Positions 26,490 to 35,299 of a stretch of 64,000 nucleotides of DNA are shown here, piece after piece (position 1 is the first letter of the stretch; each line of letters begins with the position of its first letter). A program made the position numbers and the translations under genes. The notes under the pieces are model-generated. The model saw only the letters and a list, made by a program, of their open reading frames with translations, made no database searches and was not told the origin of the DNA. Source of the stretch: Fibrella forsythiae (GTDB lineage Bacteria > Bacteroidota > Bacteroidia > Cytophagales > Spirosomataceae); assembly GCF_017353175.1 (NCBI RefSeq), contig NZ_JAFMYW010000005.1, positions 124,001 to 188,000 on the forward strand, given 5' to 3'.

Positions 26490-29269
26490 CACTCCTTCAC
26501 AATCACCTCATCCAGATTCATCATCGTATTCGCCACCACCATCAACGCTGCTCGAGTAGATAAGCCGATGGAAACCAGCAACTTACCTGCCTGCTTCCCC
26601 AGTAACGTACTGGCCTCAGTGGGGTGTTGCGCGTAATAAGCTTCCGTATCGCGGTACAGTTTCGTTAAAACAGTCTGCTTCTTCGGACTTAGCTCATGAA
26701 GCGTTAATCGGCGGAAACCGGCTTGAATCTGTTGAGCTGGCGATGAGCCGCGTTGCATCATATGCTCGGCCAGGCGCTGGGCCGCGTCCAGGTAGACCGG
26801 GTCGTTCAGGGTCACAAGCGCCTGCAGTGGTGTGTTCGTGCGCAGTCGCCGGATCTGGCAAAACTCGCGGCTGGGACTATCGAAGGTGATCATCGACGGG
26901 TAGGGCGACGTGCGTTTCCAATACGTATAAAGCGCGCGGCGGTACTGCTCCCCATCTTTGGCCTGCACCCACGCCTCACCATTGTAAGGCGATTGCCAGA
27001 TACCATCGGGCTGCGGCGGCATCACGCTGGGTCCGTACATCTTTGAGTTCAGCAACCCACTCACCGCCAGAGCCTGATCACGTACCTGCTCGGCCGACAA
27101 TCGTACCCGGGGCCCACGAGCCAGATAATGGTTGAACGGATCGGCGGCTAGTAGCTGTGGTGTAGCGTTCGATTGCTGACGGTAGGTGCTCGACAGCACG
27201 ATCCGTTTCAGGAGTTTCTTCATACTCCACTGATCGTCCTGCGCAAATGTTATGGCCAGCCAGTCGAGCAGGTCGCGGTGGGTGGGCTGAATGCCCTGTG
27301 TACCCATGTCTTCCACCGTTTCAACGATACCAGTGCCGAACAGCTGCTCCCAAAACCGGTTAACGGCCACCCGGGCGGTGAGTGGATGGTCGGGACGGGT
27401 CATCCATTGGGCCAGACCGAGACGGTTGCGGGGCAGCGTCTGGTCGTCGGTATCCATCGGCGGCAACGTACCTGGCACGTCGGGCGTCACTTCGGCACCG
27501 GGCGAGAGCCAGCTTCCGCGGATGAACACATGCGTTTTACGAGCCAGCTCGCCCGTCCCATCGAGCATGATCGGTGTCTGGTCGGGGTTTTTGTTGAGCA
27601 GGCCTAACAACATTTTTTCCGCTGCCAGAGCCAGTGGAGGCTGAAACGACACCCATTTCAGCATCACCCATTCCAGTGGTTTGGCGGGGCTATTCAGCGA
27701 GAAATAAACGGCATGCTTTCCGGGTACGTCGGGCAGCGGAATAGCCTGCACGGAGTCGCTCCAGGCACCGCCTGTATTCGGAACCGGCACGGTCGTTAGC
27801 ACTCGACCCGTGGGGCTGTCGAGCCGGAAGGTAACCTGCGCGTCGGGGGCCGACGTACCCCAGGCCACATAGAGCCGGGTACGTCCTGTGAGGGTTACGG
27901 GTTTGATGCGGGCCGATCCTTTATCCTGAACGCCGAAGAATTTGGCGTCGAGCAGCGAGGCGTTGACGTACTGATCGAAATCGTGTGAGTTGATTTTCGG
28001 TTCCACCGTCCGGGCCATCATTTCTACCCGGCGTACCTCGGCATCGGCCTGTTTCGGGTCGCGCATCGACTGGCGAACAAACTGCTTCAACTGCATTAGT
28101 TGAGTCGAATCGGAGCCTGTATAAAAGCGCAGCGTCGGCGTTTCGGTCGTTACGTCTTCGTCGCGGGCATTGTTGAAAAATGCCATGTATTTGTAGTAAT
28201 CGTCGTGCCGGAAGGGGTCATACGGATGGCTGTGGCACTGCACGCAGGCAAAGGTCGTTCCCTGAAACACATCCCAGGTAGTATTGACCCGGTCAATGAC
28301 GGCCGCCACCCGAAACTCTTCGTCCTGCGTGCCGCCCTCGTCGTTGTTCATCGTGTTTCGGTGGAAACCCGTGGCAATCAACTGGTCATCAGTGGCGTTG
28401 GGTAAGAGGTCTCCGGCCAGTTGTTCGGTCAGAAACTGGTCGTAGGGTTTGTCGGCGTTGAAGGCCTTGATCAGGTAGTCGCGGTAGCGCCATATTTTCC
28501 GGCCGGGGTCGCGTTCGTAACCTTTCGTGTCGGCATAGCGGGCCAGATCGAGCCACATGCCCGCCCATTTTTCGCCAAAAGCGGGCGAGGCCAGCAACCG
28601 ATCGACTTGTTTGGCGTACGCCTCGGGCGATGGGTCGGCCATAAACGCGGCGACCTCCGCTTCGGTGGGGGGCAGGCCCGTCAGGTCAAGGCTCAGTCGG
28701 CGAAGGAGCGTTGATTTGTCTGCGATGGGTGAGGCGGTTAAGCCTTTTTCACGAAGCGTTGACAACACAAACTGATCGATCTCATTCGTCGCCCAATCGG
28801 TCTCGGGGTTCGATGTCAGGCCCATTCGGCTCCAGAGGGTACCAATGCTGGGTACGTTCGGCAACTCAGGCGTCTGAAATGCCCAGTGATCGCCCCATTC
28901 CGCGCCCTGATCGATCCACTTTTTCAGCAGGTCAATTTCCTCGGCTTTTAGCGGAGGCGCATCCAGCGGCATTCGTTCGTTGGGGTCGGTCAGGCTGAGG
29001 CGACGGATGAGTTCGCTTCCCTCAGCGTCGCCGGGAATAATGGCCGGATGACCTGATTTGGCAGGCGCGAAGGCTTCCTGCTTGAACAGCAACGAAAAGT
29101 CGGACGCTTTTTTCACGCCGCCGTGGCAGGCAATACAATTCTTATTAAGGATGGGCTTGATCTGCGTATTGAAGTCGACAGGCTGACTACCCCACCGACC
29201 CCACAGCGAGAACGATGACAGCAGCACCACCGCTCCTAATCCACCGATCAGTAATCCGTTCGCTTTCAT
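26489..29269 (-). CDS. PSD1-type cytochrome c with DUF1549 and DUF1553 domains
   Basis: A 926-residue protein. I chose the ATG at 29269, which opens a membrane anchor (MKANGLLIGGLGAVVLLSSF); a longer frame to 29356 adds an unlikely Cys-rich leader. A PSCyt1 segment follows with heme motif CIACHGG, axial-type MPLDAPPL and WIDQGAEWGDHWAF. Next are DUF1549 (ATNEIDQFVLSTLREKGL ... RLSLDLTGLPPTEAEV, and a second heme-like CVQCHSHPYDP) and the C-terminal DUF1553 (NRFWEQLFGTGIVETVEDMG, SPSREFCQIRRLRTNTPLQAL). It probably works with DUF1501 in periplasmic polymer or sugar oxidation; the reaction is not known. Confidence 0.92.
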   Translation of the reverse strand: MKANGLLIGGLGAVVLLSSFSLWGRWGSQPVDFNTQIKPILNKNCIACHGGVKKASDFSLLFKQEAFAPAKSGHPAIIPGDAEGSELIRRLSLTDPNERMPLDAPPLKAEEIDLLKKWIDQGAEWGDHWAFQTPELPNVPSIGTLWSRMGLTSNPETDWATNEIDQFVLSTLREKGLTASPIADKSTLLRRLSLDLTGLPPTEAEVAAFMADPSPEAYAKQVDRLLASPAFGEKWAGMWLDLARYADTKGYERDPGRKIWRYRDYLIKAFNADKPYDQFLTEQLAGDLLPNATDDQLIATGFHRNTMNNDEGGTQDEEFRVAAVIDRVNTTWDVFQGTTFACVQCHSHPYDPFRHDDYYKYMAFFNNARDEDVTTETPTLRFYTGSDSTQLMQLKQFVRQSMRDPKQADAEVRRVEMMARTVEPKINSHDFDQYVNASLLDAKFFGVQDKGSARIKPVTLTGRTRLYVAWGTSAPDAQVTFRLDSPTGRVLTTVPVPNTGGAWSDSVQAIPLPDVPGKHAVYFSLNSPAKPLEWVMLKWVSFQPPLALAAEKMLLGLLNKNPDQTPIMLDGTGELARKTHVFIRGSWLSPGAEVTPDVPGTLPPMDTDDQTLPRNRLGLAQWMTRPDHPLTARVAVNRFWEQLFGTGIVETVEDMGTQGIQPTHRDLLDWLAITFAQDDQWSMKKLLKRIVLSSTYRQQSNATPQLLAADPFNHYLARGPRVRLSAEQVRDQALAVSGLLNSKMYGPSVMPPQPDGIWQSPYNGEAWVQAKDGEQYRRALYTYWKRTSPYPSMITFDSPSREFCQIRRLRTNTPLQALVTLNDPVYLDAAQRLAEHMMQRGSSPAQQIQAGFRRLTLHELSPKKQTVLTKLYRDTEAYYAQHPTEASTLLGKQAGKLLVSIGLSTRAALMVVANTMMNLDEVIVKE

Positions 29270-29375
29270 ATTCCTACAAAGGCACGTACCTGCCAAATAC
29301 CCTTGATTTTGGTCACAAAATTTACAAAAAATGCCTTTGTCCCCAACAGATACCATCCACTGCCCGTCAATCGTT

Positions 29376-29383
29376 TATCTTTG
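29376..29383 (+). promoter_or_regulatory. -7 promoter element of the M28 peptidase gene
   Basis: TATCTTTG matches the Bacteroidota -7 consensus TAnnTTTG exactly and lies 40 nt before the ATG at 29423. I see no TTTG at the expected 19-21 nt upstream spacing, so only half of the promoter is supported. Confidence 0.4.
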
Positions 29384-29422
29384 GAATTACAATACACGCG
29401 TTCATCACCTTACGTATTTCTT

Positions 29423-31063
29423 ATGCAGTTACATCGTGCTGGTCGGCTGACCGGCCTTCTTATGCTGACCGGCCAGTTTGTGCTGGCTCAGGCCCCAACA
29501 GCTTCAGGCCCTACATCGGATGCGGCTGTTACCTACGCGCAAACCGTTACGGCGGCTGACCTCGAAAAGAACCTGCGTATCCTGGCCGCCGACGATATGG
29601 AAGGCCGCGAAACGGGTACCCGTGGCCAGAAAAAAGCGGCCGCTTTCATCGCCAGCCAATTTGCTGCCTACGGCCTGAAACCCGTTGTAAAGCAGGCCGA
29701 CGGTACGATGGGGTTCCTGCAGCCGTTTACGCTGTATAAAAAGAACTGGGGCGACCTGTATGTAAAAGCGGGCGGGAAGCAATTTACGTACCTGACCGAC
29801 TTTTTGCTCAATGGCCTGTTCTCGGTGCCGACGGAAACCAACTACGAAACGGTTTTTGTGAACTACGGTATCGTTGATGACAAGTTCAACGACTACGAAA
29901 ACCTCGAAGTAAAAGGTAAAGCTGTGGTGATGCTGGATGGCGAACCCAAAAATGCCGACGGAACATCGGCCATTACTAACAGCAAAGAAGGATCGAAATG
30001 GGGGAAGCCTGAAAGCATACGTGCCAAAGTGACGGCGGCCAAAGACAAAGGAGCCGCTCAAGTATTTGTCATTTCAACGGCCGACGCGGCAGGTTTCAAG
30101 CAACTGCTGCGCGAGCGGGGTGCCCTGCAACAACGCTTCAACCGGCTATCGCTGAAGGCTGGCGCTGAAAACACGGGAACCATAGGTACGTTCGTTGTAT
30201 CAACTGACATGGGTGCCGCGTTGCTGGGGCAGTCGCCCGAAAAATTCCGCAAGGGATTAGAGCAGATGGCTAAAATGGGCACAAGCACCATTGGTAAATT
30301 AGCCGGTAAAGTGTCGGTGAAAGGGGAGCGCAAAGACGAGAACGTGCAGACCGAAAACGTAGCGGGTTACCTGGAAGGCACCGACAAGAAAGACGAAGTT
30401 CTGGTGGTGTCGGGCCACTACGACCACATCGGCATCAGTCCCGACGGACAGATCAATAACGGCGCGAACGACGATGGCTCGGGTACGGTATCGGTAATGG
30501 AACTGGCCCAGGGGTTTGCCAAAGCGAAAGCTGAAGGCAAAGGTCCTCGCCGGTCAATCCTGTTTCTGACGGTAGTTGGTGAAGAGAAAGGCCTGTTGGG
30601 TTCAGAATACTACGCTGATTTCGGGCCTATTTTCCCGCTCGAAAACACCGTGGCTGATCTCAACATCGACATGGTTGGCCGGGTTGATGACCTGCATAAA
30701 GACAAGTCGCCCAAGGATAATTATATCTACGTGATTGGATCAGACAAACTATCGAGCGATTTGCACAAGATCAGCGAAGAGCAGAACAATGCGAACACGA
30801 AGATGGACCTGGATTATAAATACAATGATCCGAACGATCCAGAGCGTATTTATTATCGCTCCGATCACTACAACTTCGCCAAGCACAAAATACCCATCAT
30901 CTTCTACTTCAACGGCCTCCATGCCGACTACCACCGCCCAACGGATGATGTGGATAAGATCGATTTCAAGCTGGCCGAAAAAACAGCCCGACTCGTCTTC
31001 TTCACCGCCTGGGAAATCGCTAACCGGGAAGAACGCCTAAAGGTGGATAGCAACAAAAAGTAG
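29423..31063 (+). CDS. Secreted M28 family zinc aminopeptidase
   Basis: A 546-residue protein. The ATG at 29423 is followed by a signal peptide (QLHRAGRLTGLLMLTGQFVLAQA); the longer frame from 29303 is not preceded by promoter signals. A PA-like insert precedes the catalytic domain. The M28 zinc ligands are visible in order: His in SGHYDHIG, bridging Asp in NGANDDGSG, Glu pair in VVGEEKGLLGSEYY, Asp in LNIDMVGR, and the last His in ADYHRPTDDVD. It is thus a di-zinc aminopeptidase acting outside the cytoplasm on peptides. A perfect 46-nt palindrome follows the gene. Confidence 0.93.
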   Translation: MQLHRAGRLTGLLMLTGQFVLAQAPTASGPTSDAAVTYAQTVTAADLEKNLRILAADDMEGRETGTRGQKKAAAFIASQFAAYGLKPVVKQADGTMGFLQPFTLYKKNWGDLYVKAGGKQFTYLTDFLLNGLFSVPTETNYETVFVNYGIVDDKFNDYENLEVKGKAVVMLDGEPKNADGTSAITNSKEGSKWGKPESIRAKVTAAKDKGAAQVFVISTADAAGFKQLLRERGALQQRFNRLSLKAGAENTGTIGTFVVSTDMGAALLGQSPEKFRKGLEQMAKMGTSTIGKLAGKVSVKGERKDENVQTENVAGYLEGTDKKDEVLVVSGHYDHIGISPDGQINNGANDDGSGTVSVMELAQGFAKAKAEGKGPRRSILFLTVVGEEKGLLGSEYYADFGPIFPLENTVADLNIDMVGRVDDLHKDKSPKDNYIYVIGSDKLSSDLHKISEEQNNANTKMDLDYKYNDPNDPERIYYRSDHYNFAKHKIPIIFYFNGLHADYHRPTDDVDKIDFKLAEKTARLVFFTAWEIANREERLKVDSNKK

Positions 31064-31078
31064 TAGAGTCTACGTAGT

Positions 31079-31124
31079 AAAAGGGGGTCTTCAGGCTAAA
31101 CGTTTAGCCTGAAGACCCCCTTTT
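31079..31124. terminator. Perfect 46-nt palindrome after the M28 gene
   Basis: A fully self-complementary 46 nt: the left half starts AAAAGGGGGTCTTCAGGCTA and the centre is TAAACGTTTA. The right half ends in CCCCCTTTT, so the stem plus U-run has intrinsic-terminator form for the plus strand (and by symmetry for the minus strand). The loop-free centre would open to 4 nt in RNA. Confidence 0.85.
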
Positions 31125-31236
31125 ATATGGTCAGAATATAACTGGTATGAACGCAAAACAATACTAGAATATGCATATACATTAGGTTAGAAATGAGTAA
31201 ATACTATCATATTTGCACTATAAAACCGTTCACTCT

Positions 31237-32277
31237 ATGAAGTTCATCTACAGCTTATTACTATGCCTGATTACATGTATATACGCAAAAGCGCAACAGG
31301 CAGAGATGTTTCAAACATATGCCGTTATTAATGTAGATGGGAATGAGAGCTATAGGGCAGGTGGAATAAATGCAGCCGGCTCTAACACTTTCAATAATTC
31401 GACTTACGGATCGGCTAATTCATTTATCACCCTTAAAGGTGGGCAAATAAAGACATACAAGAATAACGGTGGCGACGTAACAGGAGCGCGGCTTTATTAC
31501 CGCGTTTACCCGGCAGGAAGTCCAGCCGGCACATTTACGCTGGTGAACTTGCCTTTCGGTTCTAATCTGAATGGAAGTGGCGATCAACTTTGGGAAAACA
31601 CGGGTGCTAACATCAACCTGGCCTCCGGATTACCAGCAGGCAACTATACAATTGAAGTATACTGGCAGATTACGACCAATCTGGGCGATCGATACGATTC
31701 GAACGGCGGAGCTAATTTTACGGCTACGTTTACGGTTACCAGTACAACTCTTCCCGTCAATCTGGTGTCGTTTAATGCCAAAGCAAGTAACCTGATGGCT
31801 AGTCTTGACTGGTCTACCGTTGGCGAGACAGGTAACGCTTACTTCGATGTAGAGCGTAGTACAGATGCGCAGTCATTTACGTGGGTTGGCCGGGTAGCAG
31901 GGCAGGGGACAGCAACGGCGCGCCAGCAGTATGCATTTACTGACGAAACACCTATTGCCGGTGCTACTTATTACCGGCTAAAGCAGGTCGATACCGACGG
32001 AAAATTCAGTTACTCACCCATCCGGGTGGTTATCATTCGTTCTAATGGTGAACTAACCATATTAGGTAATCCCGTCAGTAACGATCTGAACGTATCCGGG
32101 CTTATTGCCGGGTCAACCGCCGAACTGCTGGACCTGAACGGGCAAGTGCGCCATCAGCAAACCATTACCGCCGACCGGATGCAGACCGATGTACGTAGTT
32201 TGCCTGTGGGTACGTACCTATTACGTGTGATTGAGCCCACAGGTACGTTCACCAAGCGCGTGTTAATTGCTCGGTAA
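31237..32277 (+). CDS. Secreted protein with T9SS type A sorting domain
   Basis: A 346-residue protein. ATG 31237 opens a signal peptide (MKFIYSLLLCLITCIYAKAQ). The N-terminal 150 residues are a beta-rich domain of no recognised family (SFITLKGGQIKTYKNNGGDV, LYYRVYPAGSPAGTFTLVNL). A typical linker, LPVNLVSFNAKASNLMASLD, leads into an Ig/FN3-like segment with TYYRLKQVDTDGKFSYSPI. The last 75 residues are a T9SS sorting domain (LTILGNPVSNDLNVSG ... LPVGTYLLRVI ... KRVLIAR). Codon use in the first half is more AT-rich than in its neighbours. The role of the N-terminal domain is unknown. Confidence 0.88.
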   Translation: MKFIYSLLLCLITCIYAKAQQAEMFQTYAVINVDGNESYRAGGINAAGSNTFNNSTYGSANSFITLKGGQIKTYKNNGGDVTGARLYYRVYPAGSPAGTFTLVNLPFGSNLNGSGDQLWENTGANINLASGLPAGNYTIEVYWQITTNLGDRYDSNGGANFTATFTVTSTTLPVNLVSFNAKASNLMASLDWSTVGETGNAYFDVERSTDAQSFTWVGRVAGQGTATARQQYAFTDETPIAGATYYRLKQVDTDGKFSYSPIRVVIIRSNGELTILGNPVSNDLNVSGLIAGSTAELLDLNGQVRHQQTITADRMQTDVRSLPVGTYLLRVIEPTGTFTKRVLIAR

Positions 32278-32300
32278 GTGACCAGCGCTGTTGATCACTT
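32276..32300. terminator. Small hairpin over the stops of convergent genes
   Basis: AAGTGA ... TCACTT with an inner CA/TG pair spans the 17-nt gap and overlaps both stop codons (TAA at 32275-32277, TGA on the minus strand at 32295-32297). It is weak but placed as a bidirectional terminator. Confidence 0.4.
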
Positions 32301-33923
32301 ATTGCCAGAACCTAGCTTGGCTGGCTTTGCGGGAACGCCGGGTTGACGGATTTCGAAGTTTTCCTTCCGCTTGGCCTCATCAACAAGCTGGCGGACGTCG
32401 GCCAGTAACTGTTTGGCATCGTACACGACGCCGTCTTTTACGGTGTAGGTCACGCCGCCAATGCGCTCCACTTCGTTTTTCTCGTTGAGGTGAATCGCGC
32501 CGGTGCCGTAAAGCGTTTTCAGATTGGCCAGCGGATTCTCTTTCATAATAGCGAAATCGGCCAGCTTCCCCACTTCAACCGAACCGATCTGATCGGCCAT
32601 GCCTAACGCTTCGGCGCCTTTGATCGTTGCCGCCCGGATTACTTCGAGCGGGTGAAAACCTGCTTCGCGCAGTAACTCAAGCTCACGGATATACGCAAAT
32701 CCGTATAACTGGTAAATGAAGCCCGAGTCGGAACCGGCCGTTACGCGACCTCCCCGGTTTTTAAACTCGTTGATAAACTGCATCCAGAGCTGGTAGTTCT
32801 TTTTCCAGGCTACCTCCTGCTCGGTGCCCCAGTTGTGCCAGTACGACCCGTGCGAGATCCGACTCGGACCGTAGAACCGCCACAGACTGGGCAACGTGTA
32901 GTCGTCATGCCATTCGGCGCGGCGGGCCAGCATCAATTCGCGGTTGGCTTCGTAGATATTAAACGTCGGATCGAGGGTGAAGTCCAGGCGGATGAGCGAG
33001 TCCATAACGGCGTTCCAGCGGGGCGTACCGGGCTTTGCAGCCTGCTGCCAGAGGTTACCTGCCTCGGTGAATCGGTCCTGCTCATTGTTGTAGTTGTAAT
33101 TGGCGGGATAGTCCTGCACGGTACGGTCGGCGAACAGGGCTTCGGGCAGGCCATACCAGTGTTCCATCGAGGTTAGTCCGGCTTTGGCCGTGGCCAGCAC
33201 GTTCATGCGGGCCACTTCCAGTTGCGCATGATGGCAGGCAGAGCGTAGGCCTAGTTTTTTGTTTTCTTCCAACGCCGCCCGAAAAATGGTCGGTTCGGCT
33301 CCGAAAAACTTGATACCATCAGCCCCACGCTGCGCATTCAGACGTACCCAGGCGCGTGCCTGTTCGGGCGTGGTAATTGCCTCTTTGCTACCCTGCCCGA
33401 AAACGGTATAGGCCTTGATTCGGGGTGCCACAATCTCGTTTCGCTCGCTTTTGGCGCGGTGCTCAAGCACCCAGTCAAGGCCATTACCCGCCGATGGGTC
33501 GCGAATGGTCGTGATGCCATGGCCCATCCAGAGCTTAAATACGTACTCGGATGGTGTTCCCTGGTCTTTACCACCAATGTGGCCGTGCATATCGATCAGG
33601 CCGGGCATGAGATACATGCCTTCGCAGTTCAGCTCCTGATCGCCCGCCTTCGCCTGCGGCCGCCGTTGCGGATCAATCGGTACGCCGGGATAACCCACCT
33701 GCTGGATCTGCGTAATGCGATTCTTCTCCACCACAATATCCACGGGACCCATTGGCGGCGCACCCGTACTGTTGATGAGCGTGACGCCCCGAATAATCAA
33801 CCTGTTGTATGGCCCGCCGCCTTCGCTAGCCTTCCGCTGCGGTGCCTTTTCAACCTGGGCGCGTAACGGCTGAAGTACAGAGAACGTGCAATGGAGAATG
33901 AGGAAGTAGCGAAGTAGTCGCAT
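32295..33923 (-). CDS. Secreted amidohydrolase (imidazolonepropionase-like)
   Basis: A 542-residue protein with a signal peptide (MRLLRYFLILHCTFSVLQPLRAQ). Amidohydrolase superfamily landmarks are LIIRGVTLINSTG, MYLMPGLIDMHGHIGG (first metal His pair), ACHHAQ and SMEHWYG (later His), and the Asp of TAGSDSGF, with ALGMADQIGSVEVGKLADFAI closing the beta domain. It is probably a metal-dependent hydrolase of a cyclic amide or peptide-like substrate in the periplasm; Xaa-Pro dipeptidase-type members exist in this subgroup. It is divergent from the Crp/Fnr gene, with starts only about 50 nt apart. Confidence 0.88.
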   Translation of the reverse strand: MRLLRYFLILHCTFSVLQPLRAQVEKAPQRKASEGGGPYNRLIIRGVTLINSTGAPPMGPVDIVVEKNRITQIQQVGYPGVPIDPQRRPQAKAGDQELNCEGMYLMPGLIDMHGHIGGKDQGTPSEYVFKLWMGHGITTIRDPSAGNGLDWVLEHRAKSERNEIVAPRIKAYTVFGQGSKEAITTPEQARAWVRLNAQRGADGIKFFGAEPTIFRAALEENKKLGLRSACHHAQLEVARMNVLATAKAGLTSMEHWYGLPEALFADRTVQDYPANYNYNNEQDRFTEAGNLWQQAAKPGTPRWNAVMDSLIRLDFTLDPTFNIYEANRELMLARRAEWHDDYTLPSLWRFYGPSRISHGSYWHNWGTEQEVAWKKNYQLWMQFINEFKNRGGRVTAGSDSGFIYQLYGFAYIRELELLREAGFHPLEVIRAATIKGAEALGMADQIGSVEVGKLADFAIMKENPLANLKTLYGTGAIHLNEKNEVERIGGVTYTVKDGVVYDAKQLLADVRQLVDEAKRKENFEIRQPGVPAKPAKLGSGNK

Positions 33924-33969
33924 GGGGATGAGTGGGTTATATCAATCCGATGCAAGATATTGCGCCATC

Positions 33970-34605
33970 ATGAATCGCCCACCAGCCATGACGCAGATAT
34001 CAGATACCCTTTTCAATGAAATAGCCGAACGCCTCCACATAACCGGACCTGTAGACCAGGAGGTAATCGCGCACCTGATGAAGCTGTTTTCACCGATCTA
34101 CCTCCAGAAAGGTGATTTTCTGGTAAAAGCAGGGGAACGGCTCCCTCTGTTCGGCTTTCTGCTGAACGGATTAATGCGCCATTATTTTCTGCGTACCGAT
34201 GGTACCGAAATCACGGTCGATTTTGCACGTACCTACGACTTGGTGGGCGAATACAACAATCTACTGCTGGATAAACCCGCCGACCATTTTGTGCAGGCGC
34301 TTGAACCTTGCGTGATCATAGCAGCGCCCATTGCTGAGCTACGTGCTTCGTACGACCGGTTTCCCGCGCTTGAACGAATCAGTCGACAATTTTCGGAACA
34401 GTACCTCTACCGAATTATGGCTCAACTTAGTCAGTACACGATTCGAAACGCCGAGGAACGTTACGTGCACCTGCTCACGAACGAGCCCGACCTGATACAA
34501 CGGGTGCCGCAGGTTATTCTGGCATCTTATGTAGGTGTTACGCCCGTGACCCTGAGCCGTATTCGCAATCGGCTGGCCAGACAGGACGTCGGGTACACTT
34601 CTTAA
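33970..34605 (+). CDS. Crp/Fnr family transcriptional regulator
   Basis: A 211-residue protein if started at ATG 33970; 33988 is an equally good start, and an earlier one at 33922 would overlap the divergent gene. The N-terminal cyclic-nucleotide-binding-like barrel is visible (FSPIYLQKGDFLVKAGERLP, HYFLRTDGTEITVDF), and the C-terminal HTH recognition helix is in VTPVTLSRIRNRL. The barrel lacks a clear cAMP-binding RxS motif, and there is no Fnr-type Cys cluster, so the ligand is unknown. It resembles the many Bacteroidota Crp-like regulators of local genes, and the adjacent Coq4-like membrane protein gene is its most obvious target. Confidence 0.9.
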   Translation: MNRPPAMTQISDTLFNEIAERLHITGPVDQEVIAHLMKLFSPIYLQKGDFLVKAGERLPLFGFLLNGLMRHYFLRTDGTEITVDFARTYDLVGEYNNLLLDKPADHFVQALEPCVIIAAPIAELRASYDRFPALERISRQFSEQYLYRIMAQLSQYTIRNAEERYVHLLTNEPDLIQRVPQVILASYVGVTPVTLSRIRNRLARQDVGYTS

Positions 34606-34666
34606 CATTTGCTAATGCACAGGTACGTTCGCAGGTAGACCTTTGGATCTTTAAACCAAACGAATC

Positions 34667-35233
34667 ATGACAGCCACCGAACCACTGACTGTACAACAGG
34701 CCCTGACTCAATTTTACAACGATCACGATTTTGGTGCCGAAGGAGGCATCGATAAACCCTTTGCTTACGCGAAAGTTGGCCCGGTTCGTTTTCCAATTCC
34801 GAATACGGCTCAGCGTAAAGAGATTATCTGGCTCCATGATCTTCATCACTTGCTGAACGGCTACGAAACGACCTGGAAAGGTGAAGGGCAGGTGTCGGCC
34901 TGGGAGCTGGCCACGGGCGGTTTCGGCTGGAGGGTATATATCTGGGCGCTGGTGCTCCTGGCCATGAGCGTTGGCATTCTGGTTTATCCCGTAGGTACGT
35001 TCCGCGCCTTTGTTCGGGGCACCTATTGCCAACCGATTATGGGTCTTGGTTTACCCAAAGCTGACTTAATGGCCCTGCCTGTTGCCAGTTTACGGAGAAA
35101 GGTGGGTATCGATGAAACCGCCGTAAACCGGGTACGTCCTGCGCACTATATCCGCTTCGGCCTGCTTTGGCTACTCTACGTTGGCAGTCTTATCGGACTG
35201 GGGTTGGGGGGCTATATGCTGCTTTCGTGGTAG
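34667..35233 (+). CDS. Membrane protein with Coq4-like metal motif
   Basis: A 188-residue protein. The N-terminal soluble part contains H57-D58-L59-H60-H61 followed by exactly 11 residues and E73 (LHDLHH ... WKGE), matching the HDxxH-x11-E zinc signature of the Coq4 family, which acts in ubiquinone biosynthesis. Two membrane segments follow: residues about 90-107 (VYIWALVLLAMSVGILVY) and 165-187 (FGLLWLLYVGSLIGLGLGG). Coq4 itself has no such helices, so this is a Coq4-like membrane variant at most. Bacteroidota generally use menaquinone, so the substrate is unclear. It follows a Crp/Fnr gene by 61 nt on the same strand. Confidence 0.7.
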   Translation: MTATEPLTVQQALTQFYNDHDFGAEGGIDKPFAYAKVGPVRFPIPNTAQRKEIIWLHDLHHLLNGYETTWKGEGQVSAWELATGGFGWRVYIWALVLLAMSVGILVYPVGTFRAFVRGTYCQPIMGLGLPKADLMALPVASLRRKVGIDETAVNRVRPAHYIRFGLLWLLYVGSLIGLGLGGYMLLSW

Positions 35234-35299
35234 CGCTAGCCCATTTTGCGCTGCTCCGCTCCTATCTTGCATCTTTAGCTATTAGATCTGTCGAAAACC

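Noticed and set aside
29303-29422. Longer N-terminus for the M28 peptidase
   Set aside because: The extension contains the -7 promoter box and no signal peptide; the ATG at 29423 starts a normal signal peptide.
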